From NCBI GenBank assembly GCA_930972465.1, contig CAKNHF010000027.1, forward strand, positions 1 to 40,022: a stretch of DNA of 40,022 nucleotides. The letters are read 5' to 3'. Made by a program: the position numbers and the translations under genes. The notes below the pieces were generated by a model, which saw only the letters and a program-made list of their open reading frames with translations, was not told where the DNA came from and did not search any database. Positions 1 through 9,109 of this stretch are shown here, in pieces (the first letter of the stretch is position 1; each line of letters starts with the position of its first letter). This stretch comes from an uncultured Lachnospiraceae bacterium. GTDB lineage: Bacteria; Bacillota; Clostridia; Lachnospirales; Lachnospiraceae.

Positions 1-2
1 TC

Positions 3-425
3 GCTGTCATGTTCGGAGTCCCGCTGATCCTGATCCTGTTCAAGGAACCGCTTACACGGATCATCCAGAAACGGGCGGACAAGATGGAGGAGAGCAAGGC
101 AATGTTCCTCGTCCAGGGATTCTTTGAGATGTTCGAGACTCTTCTGAGCTACTTCTCGAACACGATCTCATTTATCCGTATCGGCGCTTTCGCCGTCAGC
201 CACGCAGCCATCATGGAAGTGGTGCTGCAGCTCGCCGGAGTTGAGAGCGGACATCCGAACTGGATCGGAGTGATCTTCGGCAATCTGTTTGTCTGCGGTT
301 TCGAAGGACTGATCGTGGGCATTCAGGTGCTCCGTCTGGAATATTATGAACTGTTCAGCCGCTATTACAAGGGAAGCGGCAGGGCGTTTGATCCATATAC
401 AAAAAAGAAAACGAATAAAAAGTAG
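3..425 (+). CDS. ntpI: V-type ATP synthase subunit I, C-terminal part (truncated by window edge)
   Basis: This is the 3' end of the membrane stator subunit (a-subunit homologue) of a V/A-type ATPase, which forms the ion half-channels beside the proteolipid ring. The reading frame is open to the left edge, so the true start lies outside the window. About 140 residues are visible. They include the family segment NTISFIRIGAFAVSHAAI, whose arginine corresponds to the conserved arginine facing the ring glutamate, followed by further transmembrane segments. The protein ends in a lysine-rich tail. Subunit K begins 12 bp downstream with a good Shine-Dalgarno, so the two are co-transcribed. The call rests on this motif and on the adjoining K, F, E, A and B genes. 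Confidence 0.93.
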   Translation, partial: AVMFGVPLILILFKEPLTRIIQKRADKMEESKAMFLVQGFFEMFETLLSYFSNTISFIRIGAFAVSHAAIMEVVLQLAGVESGHPNWIGVIFGNLFVCGFEGLIVGIQVLRLEYYELFSRYYKGSGRAFDPYTKKKTNKK

Positions 426-437
426 GAGGATTCTACC

Positions 438-872
438 ATGACATTAGCAACAAAAATCATCTTTATCGCAGCCCTTATCTTAAGCATCATCATTCCGTTT
501 GGCTATTATCTGATCGGTGAGAAAAACAAGAAACGCTATAAACGTACCATCGGTGTGAACGCATTCTTCTTCTTCGGAGCTTTCGCCCTCGCATCCATCA
601 TGATGCTGGGCGGACCTGATGTACAGGCTGCGGAGACAGCCGCTACCGGTTCCGGTCTGGCGGAAGGACTCGGATACATCGCGGCGGCCCTCGTAACAGG
701 ACTCTCCTGTGTGGGCGGCGGTATCGCAGTTGCAAGCGCGGCAAGCGCAGCGCTGGGCGCCCTCAGCGAGGATTCCAGCATCCTTGGTAAATCCCTTATC
801 TTCGTAGGACTTGCAGAAGGTGTCTGCCTCTACGGCCTGATCATCTCCTTCATGATCCTCGGAAACCTGTAA
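438..872 (+). CDS. ntpK: V-type ATP synthase subunit K (proteolipid, c-ring)
   Basis: This is the membrane rotor proteolipid that carries ions through the ATPase ring. The 144-residue protein has four predicted membrane helices: about 5-27, 40-57, 72-108 and 115-143. Only the second hairpin keeps the ion-binding carboxylate, E127, in the context FVGLAEGVCLYGLIISF. This lines up with the Glu139 region of Enterococcus hirae NtpK (FAAMVETYAILGFVISF). The first hairpin looks degenerate and rather polar, with a linker at 58-72. The glutamine of the E. hirae sodium site (SGIAQG) appears to be replaced by glycine here, which argues weakly for proton coupling. AGGAGG lies just upstream of the ATG. 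Confidence 0.92.
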   Translation: MTLATKIIFIAALILSIIIPFGYYLIGEKNKKRYKRTIGVNAFFFFGAFALASIMMLGGPDVQAAETAATGSGLAEGLGYIAAALVTGLSCVGGGIAVASAASAALGALSEDSSILGKSLIFVGLAEGVCLYGLIISFMILGNL

Positions 873-888
873 CCCAGTGAGCAGTGCG

Positions 889-1019
889 GAAAATCACGAA
901 ATGACAGCATCTGCAGGCTTGTCTGCAAGGGCTGGCATTTTCGGGATTTTCCATAGGGCACACGCCCGTCAGCGAGAAGAAGCAGCAGCGCTGCGTATTC
1001 GAGCTGGCACGACTGACGG
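889..1019 (+). repeat. Palindromic intergenic element (two imperfect hairpins) between ntpK and ntpF
   Basis: The 190-bp gap between K and F is unusually long for this operon and is structured. Arms 889-908 and 931-951 pair over about 20 bp with a few mismatches; the arms start GAAAATC and end GATTTTC. A second, weaker hairpin pairs 966-972 (CCGTCAG) with 1013-1019 (CTGACGG). A reading frame runs through the gap into ntpF, but its translation has no V-ATPase character and the real ntpF Shine-Dalgarno follows it. It resembles the dispersed REP-like elements of Lachnospiraceae, but copy number cannot be checked here. An mRNA-processing or attenuation role is possible. Confidence 0.5.
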
Positions 1020-1062
1020 AAATATCCAAGCATCGCTGTACGGAAAAGGAGGGATACGTAAT

Positions 1063-1371
1063 ATGAAAATGTATCTCATCAGTGATAATGTGGACACCTA
1101 CACAGGCATGCGTCTTGCCGGAGTGGACGGCGTGGTCGTCCATGAGCGTGAAGAACTCCGCAAAGCGCTTGAGGATGTGCTCACCGATAAAACGGTCGGC
1201 ATCGTTCTCCTCACAGAGAAATTCGGCCGGGAGTTTCCGGATATCATCGATACCTTTCGTCTGGAACGAAAGCTCCCGCTCCTGGTAGAAATTCCGGACC
1301 GGCACGGCACCGGCCGAAAAAAAGACTTTATCACATCCTATATCACCGAAGCAATCGGACTGAAACTGTAA
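1063..1371 (+). CDS. ntpF: V-type ATP synthase subunit F
   Basis: This 102-residue protein is the central-stalk subunit F, which with D couples ATP hydrolysis in A3B3 to rotation of the membrane ring. The N-terminus KMYLISDNVDTYTGMRLAG and the later segment VGIVLLTEKF are typical of the Rossmann-like subunit F fold. The frame stays open upstream to 877. The ATG at 1063 is chosen because AAAGGAGGG lies directly before it and the family N-terminus begins there; the upstream extension is the translated palindromic element. It sits between K and E. An 88-bp gap with no recognisable signal follows before ntpE. Confidence 0.88.
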   Translation: MKMYLISDNVDTYTGMRLAGVDGVVVHEREELRKALEDVLTDKTVGIVLLTEKFGREFPDIIDTFRLERKLPLLVEIPDRHGTGRKKDFITSYITEAIGLKL

Positions 1372-1459
1372 CAGTTCGGCCGCATCATTCGTAAAACCGC
1401 ACTATAGACTCACCGTGGCTTAACTGTTACCTAAAACTATAAGAAGGGAGGAATTCCTC

Positions 1460-2047
1460 TTGACTCTGGAAGAAAAGATCGCGCATCTGCAGACTACGTC
1501 CATGGAACAGGCAAGGGCTGAGGGAAATGCCATCATTGACTCCCACCGGGAAGCGTTGGAGAAGGTCTTCGAGGACCATAAGGCAGAAGCTGTACGCCAG
1601 GCTGAAACACGTGTAAAAGCTGAAACGACCAACGCAAAACTTATGCTCAACCAGGCAGCCGCAAAATCTCAGCTCGAGATCAAACGCCGCCAGGGCAAGA
1701 TCCAGCAGGAGCTGAAAGATAAAATATTTGACGAGGCCAGAAGCCTTGTAAACGACTATATGAAAACGGAAGCCTATACGGACTTCCTCATAAAATGCAT
1801 CAAACAGGCCGGACACTTTGCGGGAACAGACCCCGTCGTCATCTATCTCAATCCGTCGGACGAATCAAAGCGCCCGGAACTCGAGGACGCCACAGGCGTT
1901 CATCTTACGATCAGCGCCGAAGATTTCATCGGCGGCGCGCGGGCTGTGATCCGCGCACGCAATATTCTGATCGATAATTCGTTCAAGACACAGCTTCAGA
2001 ACGAATATGATAAATTTATGTTTTTAGGAGGTGACGGCATTGCTTAA
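1460..2047 (+). CDS. ntpE: V-type ATP synthase subunit E
   Basis: Peripheral-stalk subunit E, 195 residues, which together with a G/H-type partner holds the A3B3 head against rotation. The N-terminal half (about 1-100) is a long charged, alanine/glutamine-rich helix that should form a coiled coil. The C-terminal half is the globular head-binding domain ending in [11 protein letters not shown]. The start is a TTG at 1460, supported by GGGAGGAATT seven to eight bases upstream. The stop codon overlaps the start of subunit A, so the two are translationally coupled. No separate gene for the partner helix is visible in the window. Confidence 0.9.
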   Translation: MTLEEKIAHLQTTSMEQARAEGNAIIDSHREALEKVFEDHKAEAVRQAETRVKAETTNAKLMLNQAAAKSQLEIKRRQGKIQQELKDKIFDEARSLVNDYMKTEAYTDFLIKCIKQAGHFAGTDPVVIYLNPSDESKRPELEDATGVHLTISAEDFIGGARAVIRARNILIDNSFKTQLQNEYDKFMFLGGDGIA

Positions 2048-3809
2048 GACCGGAACTATCTATGGAATCAACGGGCCCGTCATTTACCTGAAAGGGAACA
2101 CCGGTTTCCGCATGTCAGAAATGGTGTATGTAGGCAAACAGAAACTGGTCGGTGAGGTCATTGCCCTGGATAAGGATCTGACTACCGTACAGGTATACGA
2201 AGAAACCACAGGACTGCGTCCCGGAGAGGAAGTTGTTGCAAGCGGAAATGCCGTCTCTGTTACTCTGGCCCCCGGCATCCTGAATAATATTTTTGACGGA
2301 ATCGAACGTCCGCTGGAACGCATCGCCGAATCTTCCGGCGGCGCCTTCATCACCCGCGGCGTCAGCGTTGATTCCCTTGACAGACAGAAAAAATGGCAGA
2401 CCCATATCACAGTGAAAAAAGGGCAGTACCTGCACGGAGGCGACATTATCGCAGAGGTGCCGGAAACTCATGCCATCGTGCACAAATGCATGGTTCCTCC
2501 TGATACTGAAGGTACCGTCACGGATGTTGTGTCCGACGGAGAGTACACAATCGATGAGACTCTGGTCACGCTGGAACTGTCCGACGGCTCCTCAAAACAG
2601 CTGACCATGACACAGCACTGGCCGATCCGCACCCCCCGTCCGACACATCATCGTTTTCCCGCGTCCGTCCCGCTGATCACAGGTCAGCGTATCATCGATA
2701 CCATGTTTCCTATCGCAAAAGGCGGTACTGCTGCCATCCCGGGAGGTTTCGGAACCGGTAAGACCATGACACAGCATCAGATTGCCAAATGGGCTGATGC
2801 CGATATTATCATCTACATCGGCTGCGGCGAGCGTGGAAATGAAATGACTCAGGTACTTGAAGAGTTCGGAGAACTGACAGATCCCCGGACAGGCAATCCG
2901 CTGATGGATCGGACCACCCTGATTGCCAACACTTCAAACATGCCTGTCGCTGCCCGTGAAGCGAGCATATATACCGGACTGACCCTTGCGGAATACTACC
3001 GCGATATGGGGTATGACGTGGCTATCATGGCGGACTCCACTTCCCGCTGGGCAGAGGCATTAAGAGAACTGTCCGGCCGTCTGGAGGAAATGCCTGCGGA
3101 GGAAGGTTTCCCTGCCTATCTGGCTTCCCGCCTCTCGGCTTTCTATGAGAGGGCAGGTATGATGCACAACTTAAACGGAACAGACGGTTCCGTCACCATA
3201 ATCGGAGCGGTCTCTCCTCAGGGAGGCGATTTTTCCGAACCTGTAACGCAGAACACCAAACGTTTTGTTCGCTGCTTCTGGGGACTTGACAAAAGTCTTG
3301 CGTATTCCAGACATTTCCCTGCAATCCACTGGCTGACCAGTTACAGCGAGTATCTGAATGATCTGAGCCACTGGTATCAGGACAATGTGTCTCCAAAATT
3401 CGTGGATTACCGCAACCGCCTGATGGCGCTTCTGAATCAGGAAAGCAGTCTGCTTGAGATCGTCAAGCTGATCGGAAGCGATGTTCTTCCGGACGACCAG
3501 AAGCTTATTCTGGAGATTGCCCGTGTGATCCGTCTGGGATTCCTGCAGCAGAATGCATTTCACAAGGATGACACCTGTGTCACCATGGAGAAACAGTTCC
3601 TGATGATGGACACCATCCTGTATCTCTACAAACAGGCGCGCACTCTCGTCACAATGGGACATCCCATGTCCGTGCTGAAATCGGAAAATATTTTCGACCG
3701 CGTCATTGCCATCAAGTACGATGTCCCCAATGACCGGCTTGAGATGTTCGCTCAGTACCGCCGTGACATAGACGCATTTTACCAGCGCGTACTTGAGAAA
3801 AATGCATAA
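2040..3809 (+). CDS. ntpA: V-type ATP synthase catalytic subunit A
   Basis: Catalytic nucleotide-binding subunit of the V/A-ATPase head, 589 residues, the usual length for bacterial A subunits including the bulge domain. The Walker A motif GGFGTGKT is at about residues 235-242 (catalytic Lys241). The arginine- and glycine-rich segments CGERGNEMT and [14 protein letters not shown] follow in the expected order. The start chosen is TTG at 2040, eight bases after AGGAGG (2026-2031). The in-frame GTG at 2031 lies inside that Shine-Dalgarno and is unlikely. It overlaps the ntpE stop by eight bases. ntpB follows after 15 bp. Confidence 0.96.
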   Translation: MLKTGTIYGINGPVIYLKGNTGFRMSEMVYVGKQKLVGEVIALDKDLTTVQVYEETTGLRPGEEVVASGNAVSVTLAPGILNNIFDGIERPLERIAESSGGAFITRGVSVDSLDRQKKWQTHITVKKGQYLHGGDIIAEVPETHAIVHKCMVPPDTEGTVTDVVSDGEYTIDETLVTLELSDGSSKQLTMTQHWPIRTPRPTHHRFPASVPLITGQRIIDTMFPIAKGGTAAIPGGFGTGKTMTQHQIAKWADADIIIYIGCGERGNEMTQVLEEFGELTDPRTGNPLMDRTTLIANTSNMPVAAREASIYTGLTLAEYYRDMGYDVAIMADSTSRWAEALRELSGRLEEMPAEEGFPAYLASRLSAFYERAGMMHNLNGTDGSVTIIGAVSPQGGDFSEPVTQNTKRFVRCFWGLDKSLAYSRHFPAIHWLTSYSEYLNDLSHWYQDNVSPKFVDYRNRLMALLNQESSLLEIVKLIGSDVLPDDQKLILEIARVIRLGFLQQNAFHKDDTCVTMEKQFLMMDTILYLYKQARTLVTMGHPMSVLKSENIFDRVIAIKYDVPNDRLEMFAQYRRDIDAFYQRVLEKNA

Positions 3810-3824
3810 GGAGGGAACGTTTTC

Positions 3825-5210
3825 ATGTCAATCGAATATTTAGGCCTAAGCAGCATCAACGGCCCTCTGATCGCGCTTGAGGGCATACAGGACGCTTTCT
3901 ACGACGAAATCGTGGAGTTTGTCGTAGACGGAAAGGAAAGAAAGATCGGCCGTATCATTGAAATCTATGAAGATAAGGCCGTGATCCAGGTATTTGAAGG
4001 CTCTGAGAATATGTCTCTGAAAAATACGCACACGAAACTCACGGGACATCCTATGGAGATCGCGCTCTCCCCGGATATGCTGGGGCGTACCTTCAACGGG
4101 ATCGGACAGCCCATAGATGACCTTGGCCCCATTGTCTCCACATTGAAGAGGGATGTCAACGGACTTCCGCTGAACCCTGTGCGGCGTGAATATCCCAGGA
4201 ACTATATTCACACGGGCATCTCTGCCATCGACGGACTGACCACTCTGATCCGCGGACAGAAGCTCCCTATCTTCTCCGGAAACGGACTTCCCCACGATCA
4301 GCTGGCAGCGCAGATCGTAAAGCAGGCTTCGCTGGGGGAGGGATCCGATGAGCAGTTTGCCATCGTGTTCGCTGCCATGGGCGTCAAGCATGACGTGGCG
4401 GATTTCTTCCGTAATACCTTTGAGGAAAGCGGCGTTGCGGACCATGTGGCGATGTTCCTGAATCTTGCGAATGACCCGGTTGTGGAGCGTCTGATCACCC
4501 CCAAAGTGGCGCTCACCGTTGCGGAGTACCTGGCGTTTGAACAGCACATGCATATCCTGGTTATCCTGACGGATATGACTTCCTTTGCAGAAGCCATGCG
4601 TGAGGTGTCCTCCTCCAAAGGCGAGATTCCCAGCCGTAAAGGATATCCCGGATATTTATACAGCGAACTGGCGACAATCTACGAGCGCGCCGGAATCGTA
4701 CAGGGTGTGGAAGGTTCAGTGACGCAGCTTCCGATCCTTACCATGCCAAACGACGATATTACCCACCCGATCCCGGACCTCACCGGGTATATCACAGAGG
4801 GACAGATCGTGCTTGACCGTCCGCTCCACGGCCAGTCCATCTACCCGCCCATCAATATCCTTCCTTCCCTCTCACGTCTGATGAAAGACGGTATCGGAGA
4901 AGGGTATACCCGGGAGGATCATCAGGATCTTGCAAACCAGCTCTTCTCCGCTTACGCGAAGGTGGGCGATGCGAGGAACCTGGCCTCCGTCATCGGCGAA
5001 GATGAACTCTCTCCGATTGATAAGAAATACCTGGAGTTCGGAAAAGAATTCGAGGAACATTATATCGGTCAGGGTGTGGAGGAAAACAGGAGCATGGAAG
5101 AAACACTTGATCTGGGCTGGAAACTCCTCGGGAAACTTCCGAGAGAAGAACTCGACCGTGTTGATACAAAGATCCTGGATAAATACTATAAACCCGAACC
5201 GGAGGAATGA
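3825..5210 (+). CDS. ntpB: V-type ATP synthase regulatory subunit B
   Basis: Non-catalytic nucleotide-site subunit that alternates with A in the hexameric head, 461 residues and full length. As expected for a B subunit, the P-loop is degenerate: [16 protein letters not shown] stands in place of a Walker A. The segments [14 protein letters not shown] and [18 protein letters not shown] are family signatures. AAGGAGGGAACG precedes the ATG. In most operons of this type subunit D follows at once. Here a hairpin terminator and 4.4 kb of unrelated genes come first. Confidence 0.96.
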   Translation: MSIEYLGLSSINGPLIALEGIQDAFYDEIVEFVVDGKERKIGRIIEIYEDKAVIQVFEGSENMSLKNTHTKLTGHPMEIALSPDMLGRTFNGIGQPIDDLGPIVSTLKRDVNGLPLNPVRREYPRNYIHTGISAIDGLTTLIRGQKLPIFSGNGLPHDQLAAQIVKQASLGEGSDEQFAIVFAAMGVKHDVADFFRNTFEESGVADHVAMFLNLANDPVVERLITPKVALTVAEYLAFEQHMHILVILTDMTSFAEAMREVSSSKGEIPSRKGYPGYLYSELATIYERAGIVQGVEGSVTQLPILTMPNDDITHPIPDLTGYITEGQIVLDRPLHGQSIYPPINILPSLSRLMKDGIGEGYTREDHQDLANQLFSAYAKVGDARNLASVIGEDELSPIDKKYLEFGKEFEEHYIGQGVEENRSMEETLDLGWKLLGKLPREELDRVDTKILDKYYKPEPEE

Positions 5211-5224
5211 TCCCGGTATTATAA

Positions 5225-5292
5225 CGGCAGCGCGGCAGAAAAAATTTCTCCAACTGTGCGGTTGGAATTTTTTCGATCCGTCGCTGCCATTT
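5225..5292 (+). terminator. Nested hairpin terminator after ntpB
   Basis: An inner stem CCAAC/GTTGG is extended by an A-run and a T-run: AAAAAATT on the left and AATTTTTT at 5266-5273. It sits inside an outer stem GGCAGCG/CGCTGCC (5226-5232 and 5283-5289) followed by ATTTTAT. Either stem could terminate transcription 15-80 bp after the ntpB stop. If it works, subunit D, 4.5 kb downstream, is not made from the main V-ATPase message. Confidence 0.6.
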
Positions 5293-5333
5293 TATCTGAA
5301 TTCAAAAACAAGCAATAACGGAGCGCAGATCCT

Positions 5334-5566
5334 ATGAGTAAGTATACTGTCTCAACTGAATCAAAATATATAAAGGCTTATCAGAATTACCATTATCGCG
5401 CTGTCATCCTGGATGATCGCGGGCGCCGCATCCGCTGTGGGGACAACTGGTTCCTGACGGAAGAGCAGGCAGCCGCAGAACATGTACCAAAATTCTATAT
5501 CTGCGTCCGGGCTATAATAACTATGACCAACTGATCCGGTGTTTTGAATATCTTGAGAATGTTTAA
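5334..5566 (+). pseudogene. Small hypothetical protein with a one-base frameshift
   Basis: The ATG at 5334 opens a frame that runs through a charged, tyrosine-rich segment (SKYIKAYQNYHYRAVILDD) and then stops early at 5534. Switching frame at the A-run 5489-5492 continues naturally as LYLRPGYNNYDQLIRC and FEYLENV, with a stop at 5564-5566. That gives a coherent protein of about 77 residues. The simplest reading is loss of one A from a run of five. It could be a true mutation, a sequencing error or, less likely, programmed slippage. No family is recognised. It is the first gene of the block that separates ntpB from ntpD. Confidence 0.5.
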
Positions 5567-5597
5567 GACAGAACCGGTTCGAAAAAGGAGAATGATT

Positions 5598-6083
5598 ATG
5601 AGACTGTTTATCGCGATCCGCCTTTCCGATGAAATGAAGAAAGCGCTGGTCGCCTGCATGCACGATCTTAAGAAACAGGGGGTTGAGGGGAATTATGTGC
5701 CGGCTCAGAACCTGCATATGACCCTTGCCTTTCTTGGCGAATATGATGATCCCGCAACAGTGAAAGATGTGATCCGCAAAGTACCGCTCCCCGAGTTCAG
5801 GCTGTCTCTTTCTGAGAAGGGGAACTTCGGAAACATCCTCTGGGCAGGCGTGAAAGGGAACCAGAAACTGAAAACTTATGTGAAAGATCTGAGAGCCGCA
5901 CTTGCGGAGGAAGGGATCCCCTTTGACAGAGAAAAGTTTGTCCCCCATATCACCCTGATCCGAAAGGTATCTGCGAAAAAGCCCTATCAGGTCCATTTGC
6001 CGAAAGCGGACATGACCGTAAAGAAGGCGTCGCTGATGCGATCGGAACAGAAAAACGGAAAGATGGTATATAAAGAGCTTTGA
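5598..6083 (+). CDS. thpR: RNA 2',3'-cyclic phosphodiesterase (ThpR/LigT-like 2H phosphoesterase)
   Basis: 161 residues, the normal size for a 2H phosphoesterase of the ThpR group, which opens 2',3'-cyclic phosphates on RNA ends. Both catalytic H-x-T-x motifs are present: HMTLAFLG (His40, Thr42) and HITLIRK (His117, Thr119). The N-terminus MRLFIAIRLSDEMK is typical. The start is placed at ATG 5598, seven bases after AAGGAG; an in-frame ATG at 5592 is too close to that site. It is cytoplasmic. Its exact substrate in the cell is not known for this family. It lies in the cargo block inside the V-ATPase operon. Confidence 0.85.
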   Translation: MRLFIAIRLSDEMKKALVACMHDLKKQGVEGNYVPAQNLHMTLAFLGEYDDPATVKDVIRKVPLPEFRLSLSEKGNFGNILWAGVKGNQKLKTYVKDLRAALAEEGIPFDREKFVPHITLIRKVSAKKPYQVHLPKADMTVKKASLMRSEQKNGKMVYKEL

Positions 6084-6152
6084 GAAATTTCCATCTTCCC
6101 AAACAGAATCCGTCTCATTCTGATCAAGCCAATACGAGGGAGGAAAACGATC

Positions 6153-6605
6153 ATGAATTTCAAAGTTATAAGAGCAACCGAGACTTATCAGCAGGCGGGT
6201 GCCTACTATGTCCGCATTCAGGCAATGGCAAGACAATACAACATCACGCTGCGGGAAGAATTTGACGAGCACGATACGCCGGACACAAAATATATCGTCA
6301 TCCTTGACGGAGAGTTTCCCGTCGCCACCTGCCGTTTATATGAACTGCCAGAGGATGAGGAACACGTTCCCGCCATGATGTTCGGGCGGATCGTCGTCCT
6401 TCCCGAGTACAGGAAACAGGGACTGGGACGTCTTGTCGTCACAGAGGCTGAAAAATGGGCGAAAGAGCTGGGATGCCGGAAGGCTGTGCTGGACAGCCGG
6501 GATGTGGCGGTCGGGTTCTATGAGAAGCTGGGATATACGGCTGACTACAGCCGAAAAGTCCGGGGCTGGACATTCAACTGCATCCACATGGAGAAGATGC
6601 TCTGA
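6153..6605 (+). CDS. GNAT family N-acetyltransferase
   Basis: 150 residues with the GNAT fold that transfers acetyl from acetyl-CoA to an amine. Motif A is RIVVLPEYRKQGLGRLVV at about residues 78-95, with the Q-x-x-G-x-G pyrophosphate-binding loop in KQGLGR. Motif B is the later VGFYEKLGY. The protein resembles the ElaA/YjdJ-type small acetyltransferases, but the substrate cannot be read from sequence. The ATG at 6153 follows GAGGAAAAC. The SMI1/KNR4 gene begins 15 bp downstream, so the two are probably co-transcribed. Confidence 0.85.
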   Translation: MNFKVIRATETYQQAGAYYVRIQAMARQYNITLREEFDEHDTPDTKYIVILDGEFPVATCRLYELPEDEEHVPAMMFGRIVVLPEYRKQGLGRLVVTEAEKWAKELGCRKAVLDSRDVAVGFYEKLGYTADYSRKVRGWTFNCIHMEKML

Positions 6606-6620
6606 CGGGAAGGAACTGAT

Positions 6621-7097
6621 ATGAGTTATGAAAATTACAAAGCAGCGATGGAAGCCGCAAAGAACCTGAGATTCTACACCACCGCCGGCGGATATTCAGA
6701 CGAATCGATCCGAAAGTCCGAGGATCTGCTGGGCATAAAGTTTTCTTCGCAGTACAGAGATTTTAACAAGCAATACGGCTACCTTTCTTTCTTTGGCTGT
6801 GAGATCTTCGGAGCGGATCCGAAAAATCTGGAAATCGCGGAGGGAAATTCCGTCGCCTGCGCATTGAGCGAACGAACAGACTACGGTCTGCCCTCTTATC
6901 TTCTTCCCATATACAACTTTGACGACGGGTGTATGGCATATCTGGATCACTCTTCTCTAAATGAGTCGGGTGAACCCCGGGTGGTGATGATGGAATATAC
7001 CGGAAGTGGTTATGAACTTGTGGAAGTTCTGAATGAGGACTTTGGTGACTTTGTCCTGCATCTGGTCCGGGAAGCCGAAGAAATCCCGGATCAATGA
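6621..7097 (+). CDS. SMI1/KNR4 family protein
   Basis: 158 residues with a single SMI1/KNR4 (SUKH-type) domain. The recognisable stretch is DESIRKSEDLLGIKFSSQYRDF, followed by GYLSFFGCEIFG and then LPIYNFDDGCMAYLDHSS. In bacteria many SUKH proteins are immunity factors against secreted nuclease-type polymorphic toxins. Here there is no toxin gene next to it, so an immunity role is only suggested. The start ATG follows GGAAGGAACTGAT. Its stop overlaps the next frame's upstream ATG, and translation of the next gene is probably coupled to it. Confidence 0.8.
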   Translation: MSYENYKAAMEAAKNLRFYTTAGGYSDESIRKSEDLLGIKFSSQYRDFNKQYGYLSFFGCEIFGADPKNLEIAEGNSVACALSERTDYGLPSYLLPIYNFDDGCMAYLDHSSLNESGEPRVVMMEYTGSGYELVEVLNEDFGDFVLHLVREAEEIPDQ

Positions 7098-7114
7098 TTA
7101 AGAAGGAGAAACTT

Positions 7115-8992
7115 ATGCAGCGCCAGAAGATTGCTGAAAAACTGAAGCAGAACCTGTCTTCCGTTTCTACTGAAAGGAAGGAGTCCTTGCCTCTGAGGGA
7201 AGACCGCGACCCTTTTTCCTTTCTGAAGATTTCCGCCGTAAATATCCGGGAGGCGCGGAAAGACCTCAAATATATCGGCTGTTACCACGCCTGCAGAAAC
7301 GGCGATATGAGGATCCTGTATCGTGCTGTCAGGCAGGATACGCGGCTTGAGTATGCCGGGATCCTGCATGGAGCAGAATCCTTTCTGTGGATCCAGGCAC
7401 TGATCGCCCTTTCCGGGAACGACCACGATCTGGTCATAAGGATGCTCCCCAGGGACACAGCATACTATGACCGGGCACATACGATCCATAAGGTACTTGG
7501 ACGCCTCCTCACTGCCCTGTATTACAGGGACAATAATCTTGGCCGGGGAGCGCTCAAAGCCTCAGAAACGTTCCTCTGTCAAAAACATCCGAAAATCTGG
7601 CTTCTCACGGCGCAGTATCTGTGTGCGCTCTGGAGAAAGGAAACCGGCCGTCTGTCATCCCTGCTCACAGAGATCTGTACGGCGGAGAGAAAATCTGATC
7701 TTCTCCTGGAACAATGTACTGACGACAGAAATCTCGACCTGGAGAAAACCTTCAGTTTCTTTGCTCACGGATTATTTGCTCTGGCACAGCACTGTCTCTC
7801 TCCGGAAGAATTTCAAAAAATTCCCCTTCCGGAAGACAGGGGATTTCTGAAAGAATACGAGGAATACCGCCGGACCGCCTCCAGTTCCGTTGATGCAGAA
7901 AGATCTGCCGAACCTTTCATCCGCTTTTCCGGAGACGCCGCATGGCTGAACGAGGTAGCGGACGCTCTTCCGGAAACCGGACTGAAGGCGGACACGGATG
8001 GAGACATTTTCATAGACTATGAGGATCACTATGAAAAACTTTTCACACACCTGCTCCACTCTCCCTCCTTTCGGAAGATGTATCAGAACAGAGACGTCTG
8101 CTGGGCAGCAAAGTGGGATACCTTTGATCATTTTCTGGATCAGTACCATGCCGGAGATGAAAAGAAACGCTTCTATGGACGGGGGCTTCTGTACTATGCC
8201 CTGGCGAATCCGGATCTCAATGCAAGATACCGGATCTCTCACTTTCTGCTTGAGCACGGTGCGGAAGTTCTGCCGTTAGAAAAAGAATTCGATGGTCCCT
8301 TTCATTATCTTTTCCGCCAGAAATACCACGATATTCCTCGCACAAAAACGCTGTGTGAGGACCTCCTCCGGCATGGCGCAGACCCGAACCGGGCGGGGAC
8401 CCGGAATCTCCTGCCCGTGGATGACATGATCCGGATGCAGTATTCCGAAAAAGAACTGAAACCGTTGTATGATCTGTGGCTGTCTCTCCCAGATCTGGAA
8501 TTAAACTTAAGAACCTTTGGCGGACGCAGACCCATCGATCTTGCCAGGGAATACGGACGCAAAGAGCTGGCCGGGCGACTGGAGAAAAAGATGCATGCGG
8601 AGACAGAAGACTCTTATCCCCTTCTGGTCAGGGAGGTGGATTCCTGCGACTGGAGCAGGGAAGGCATCTTCCCGTACAGTATATTGAAGAAGGTGTTAAA
8701 AGACGCTCTCTGCGACCTTGCGCTGGCGCTGAAGATCTTCTATCTCCTGGACGGATACAGTTTCCTGTCCAGCTGTCTTCACAACAGCAGTTCCGGGAAC
8801 ACGTCCGGGAAAATGTGCGGAAAAAAAGCCGCAGAAAAGTGGACTGCCTTTATGGAAAAACTCTATACTGATATCTTAAAAGGCAGATATGCCAAAGGTC
8901 CCGGAGCATTCAAAAACCCGCTCACAAAAGTACAGAAATATAAACTCCGCAAGCTGGATACGCCGGACATTTTCCTGGAAGATATTCCCTGA
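7115..8992 (+). CDS. Large ankyrin-repeat-like protein of unknown function
   Basis: 625 residues, no enzyme motif recognised. The segment around residues 370-500 has ankyrin-type helices and turns: FLLEHGAEVLPLE, then LLRHGADPNRAGTRNLLPVDD and GRRPIDLAREYGRKELA. The N-terminal part is helical and charged. There is no signal peptide or clear membrane segment, so it is probably cytoplasmic. The start at 7115 has AAGGAG six bases upstream. An in-frame ATG at 7094 would overlap the SMI1 stop but has a poor Shine-Dalgarno. Ankyrin proteins paired with SUKH proteins occur in toxin-immunity neighbourhoods, which is the best functional hint. Confidence 0.7.
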   Translation: MQRQKIAEKLKQNLSSVSTERKESLPLREDRDPFSFLKISAVNIREARKDLKYIGCYHACRNGDMRILYRAVRQDTRLEYAGILHGAESFLWIQALIALSGNDHDLVIRMLPRDTAYYDRAHTIHKVLGRLLTALYYRDNNLGRGALKASETFLCQKHPKIWLLTAQYLCALWRKETGRLSSLLTEICTAERKSDLLLEQCTDDRNLDLEKTFSFFAHGLFALAQHCLSPEEFQKIPLPEDRGFLKEYEEYRRTASSSVDAERSAEPFIRFSGDAAWLNEVADALPETGLKADTDGDIFIDYEDHYEKLFTHLLHSPSFRKMYQNRDVCWAAKWDTFDHFLDQYHAGDEKKRFYGRGLLYYALANPDLNARYRISHFLLEHGAEVLPLEKEFDGPFHYLFRQKYHDIPRTKTLCEDLLRHGADPNRAGTRNLLPVDDMIRMQYSEKELKPLYDLWLSLPDLELNLRTFGGRRPIDLAREYGRKELAGRLEKKMHAETEDSYPLLVREVDSCDWSREGIFPYSILKKVLKDALCDLALALKIFYLLDGYSFLSSCLHNSSSGNTSGKMCGKKAAEKWTAFMEKLYTDILKGRYAKGPGAFKNPLTKVQKYKLRKLDTPDIFLEDIP

Positions 8993-9109
8993 CATATGCG
9001 GTCCGCCGCCTCCTGCTTCGCATCCGCAACTGGTGGTTGACAGACCGCAGACATCCGTTGGTAGCATGCAACTTCCGGTTATGATATCTTTAGTTCGGAG
9101 GTGATGTGT

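Noticed and set aside
877-1062. N-terminal extension of ntpF
   Set aside because: It translates the palindromic element, and the Shine-Dalgarno plus family N-terminus point to 1063.
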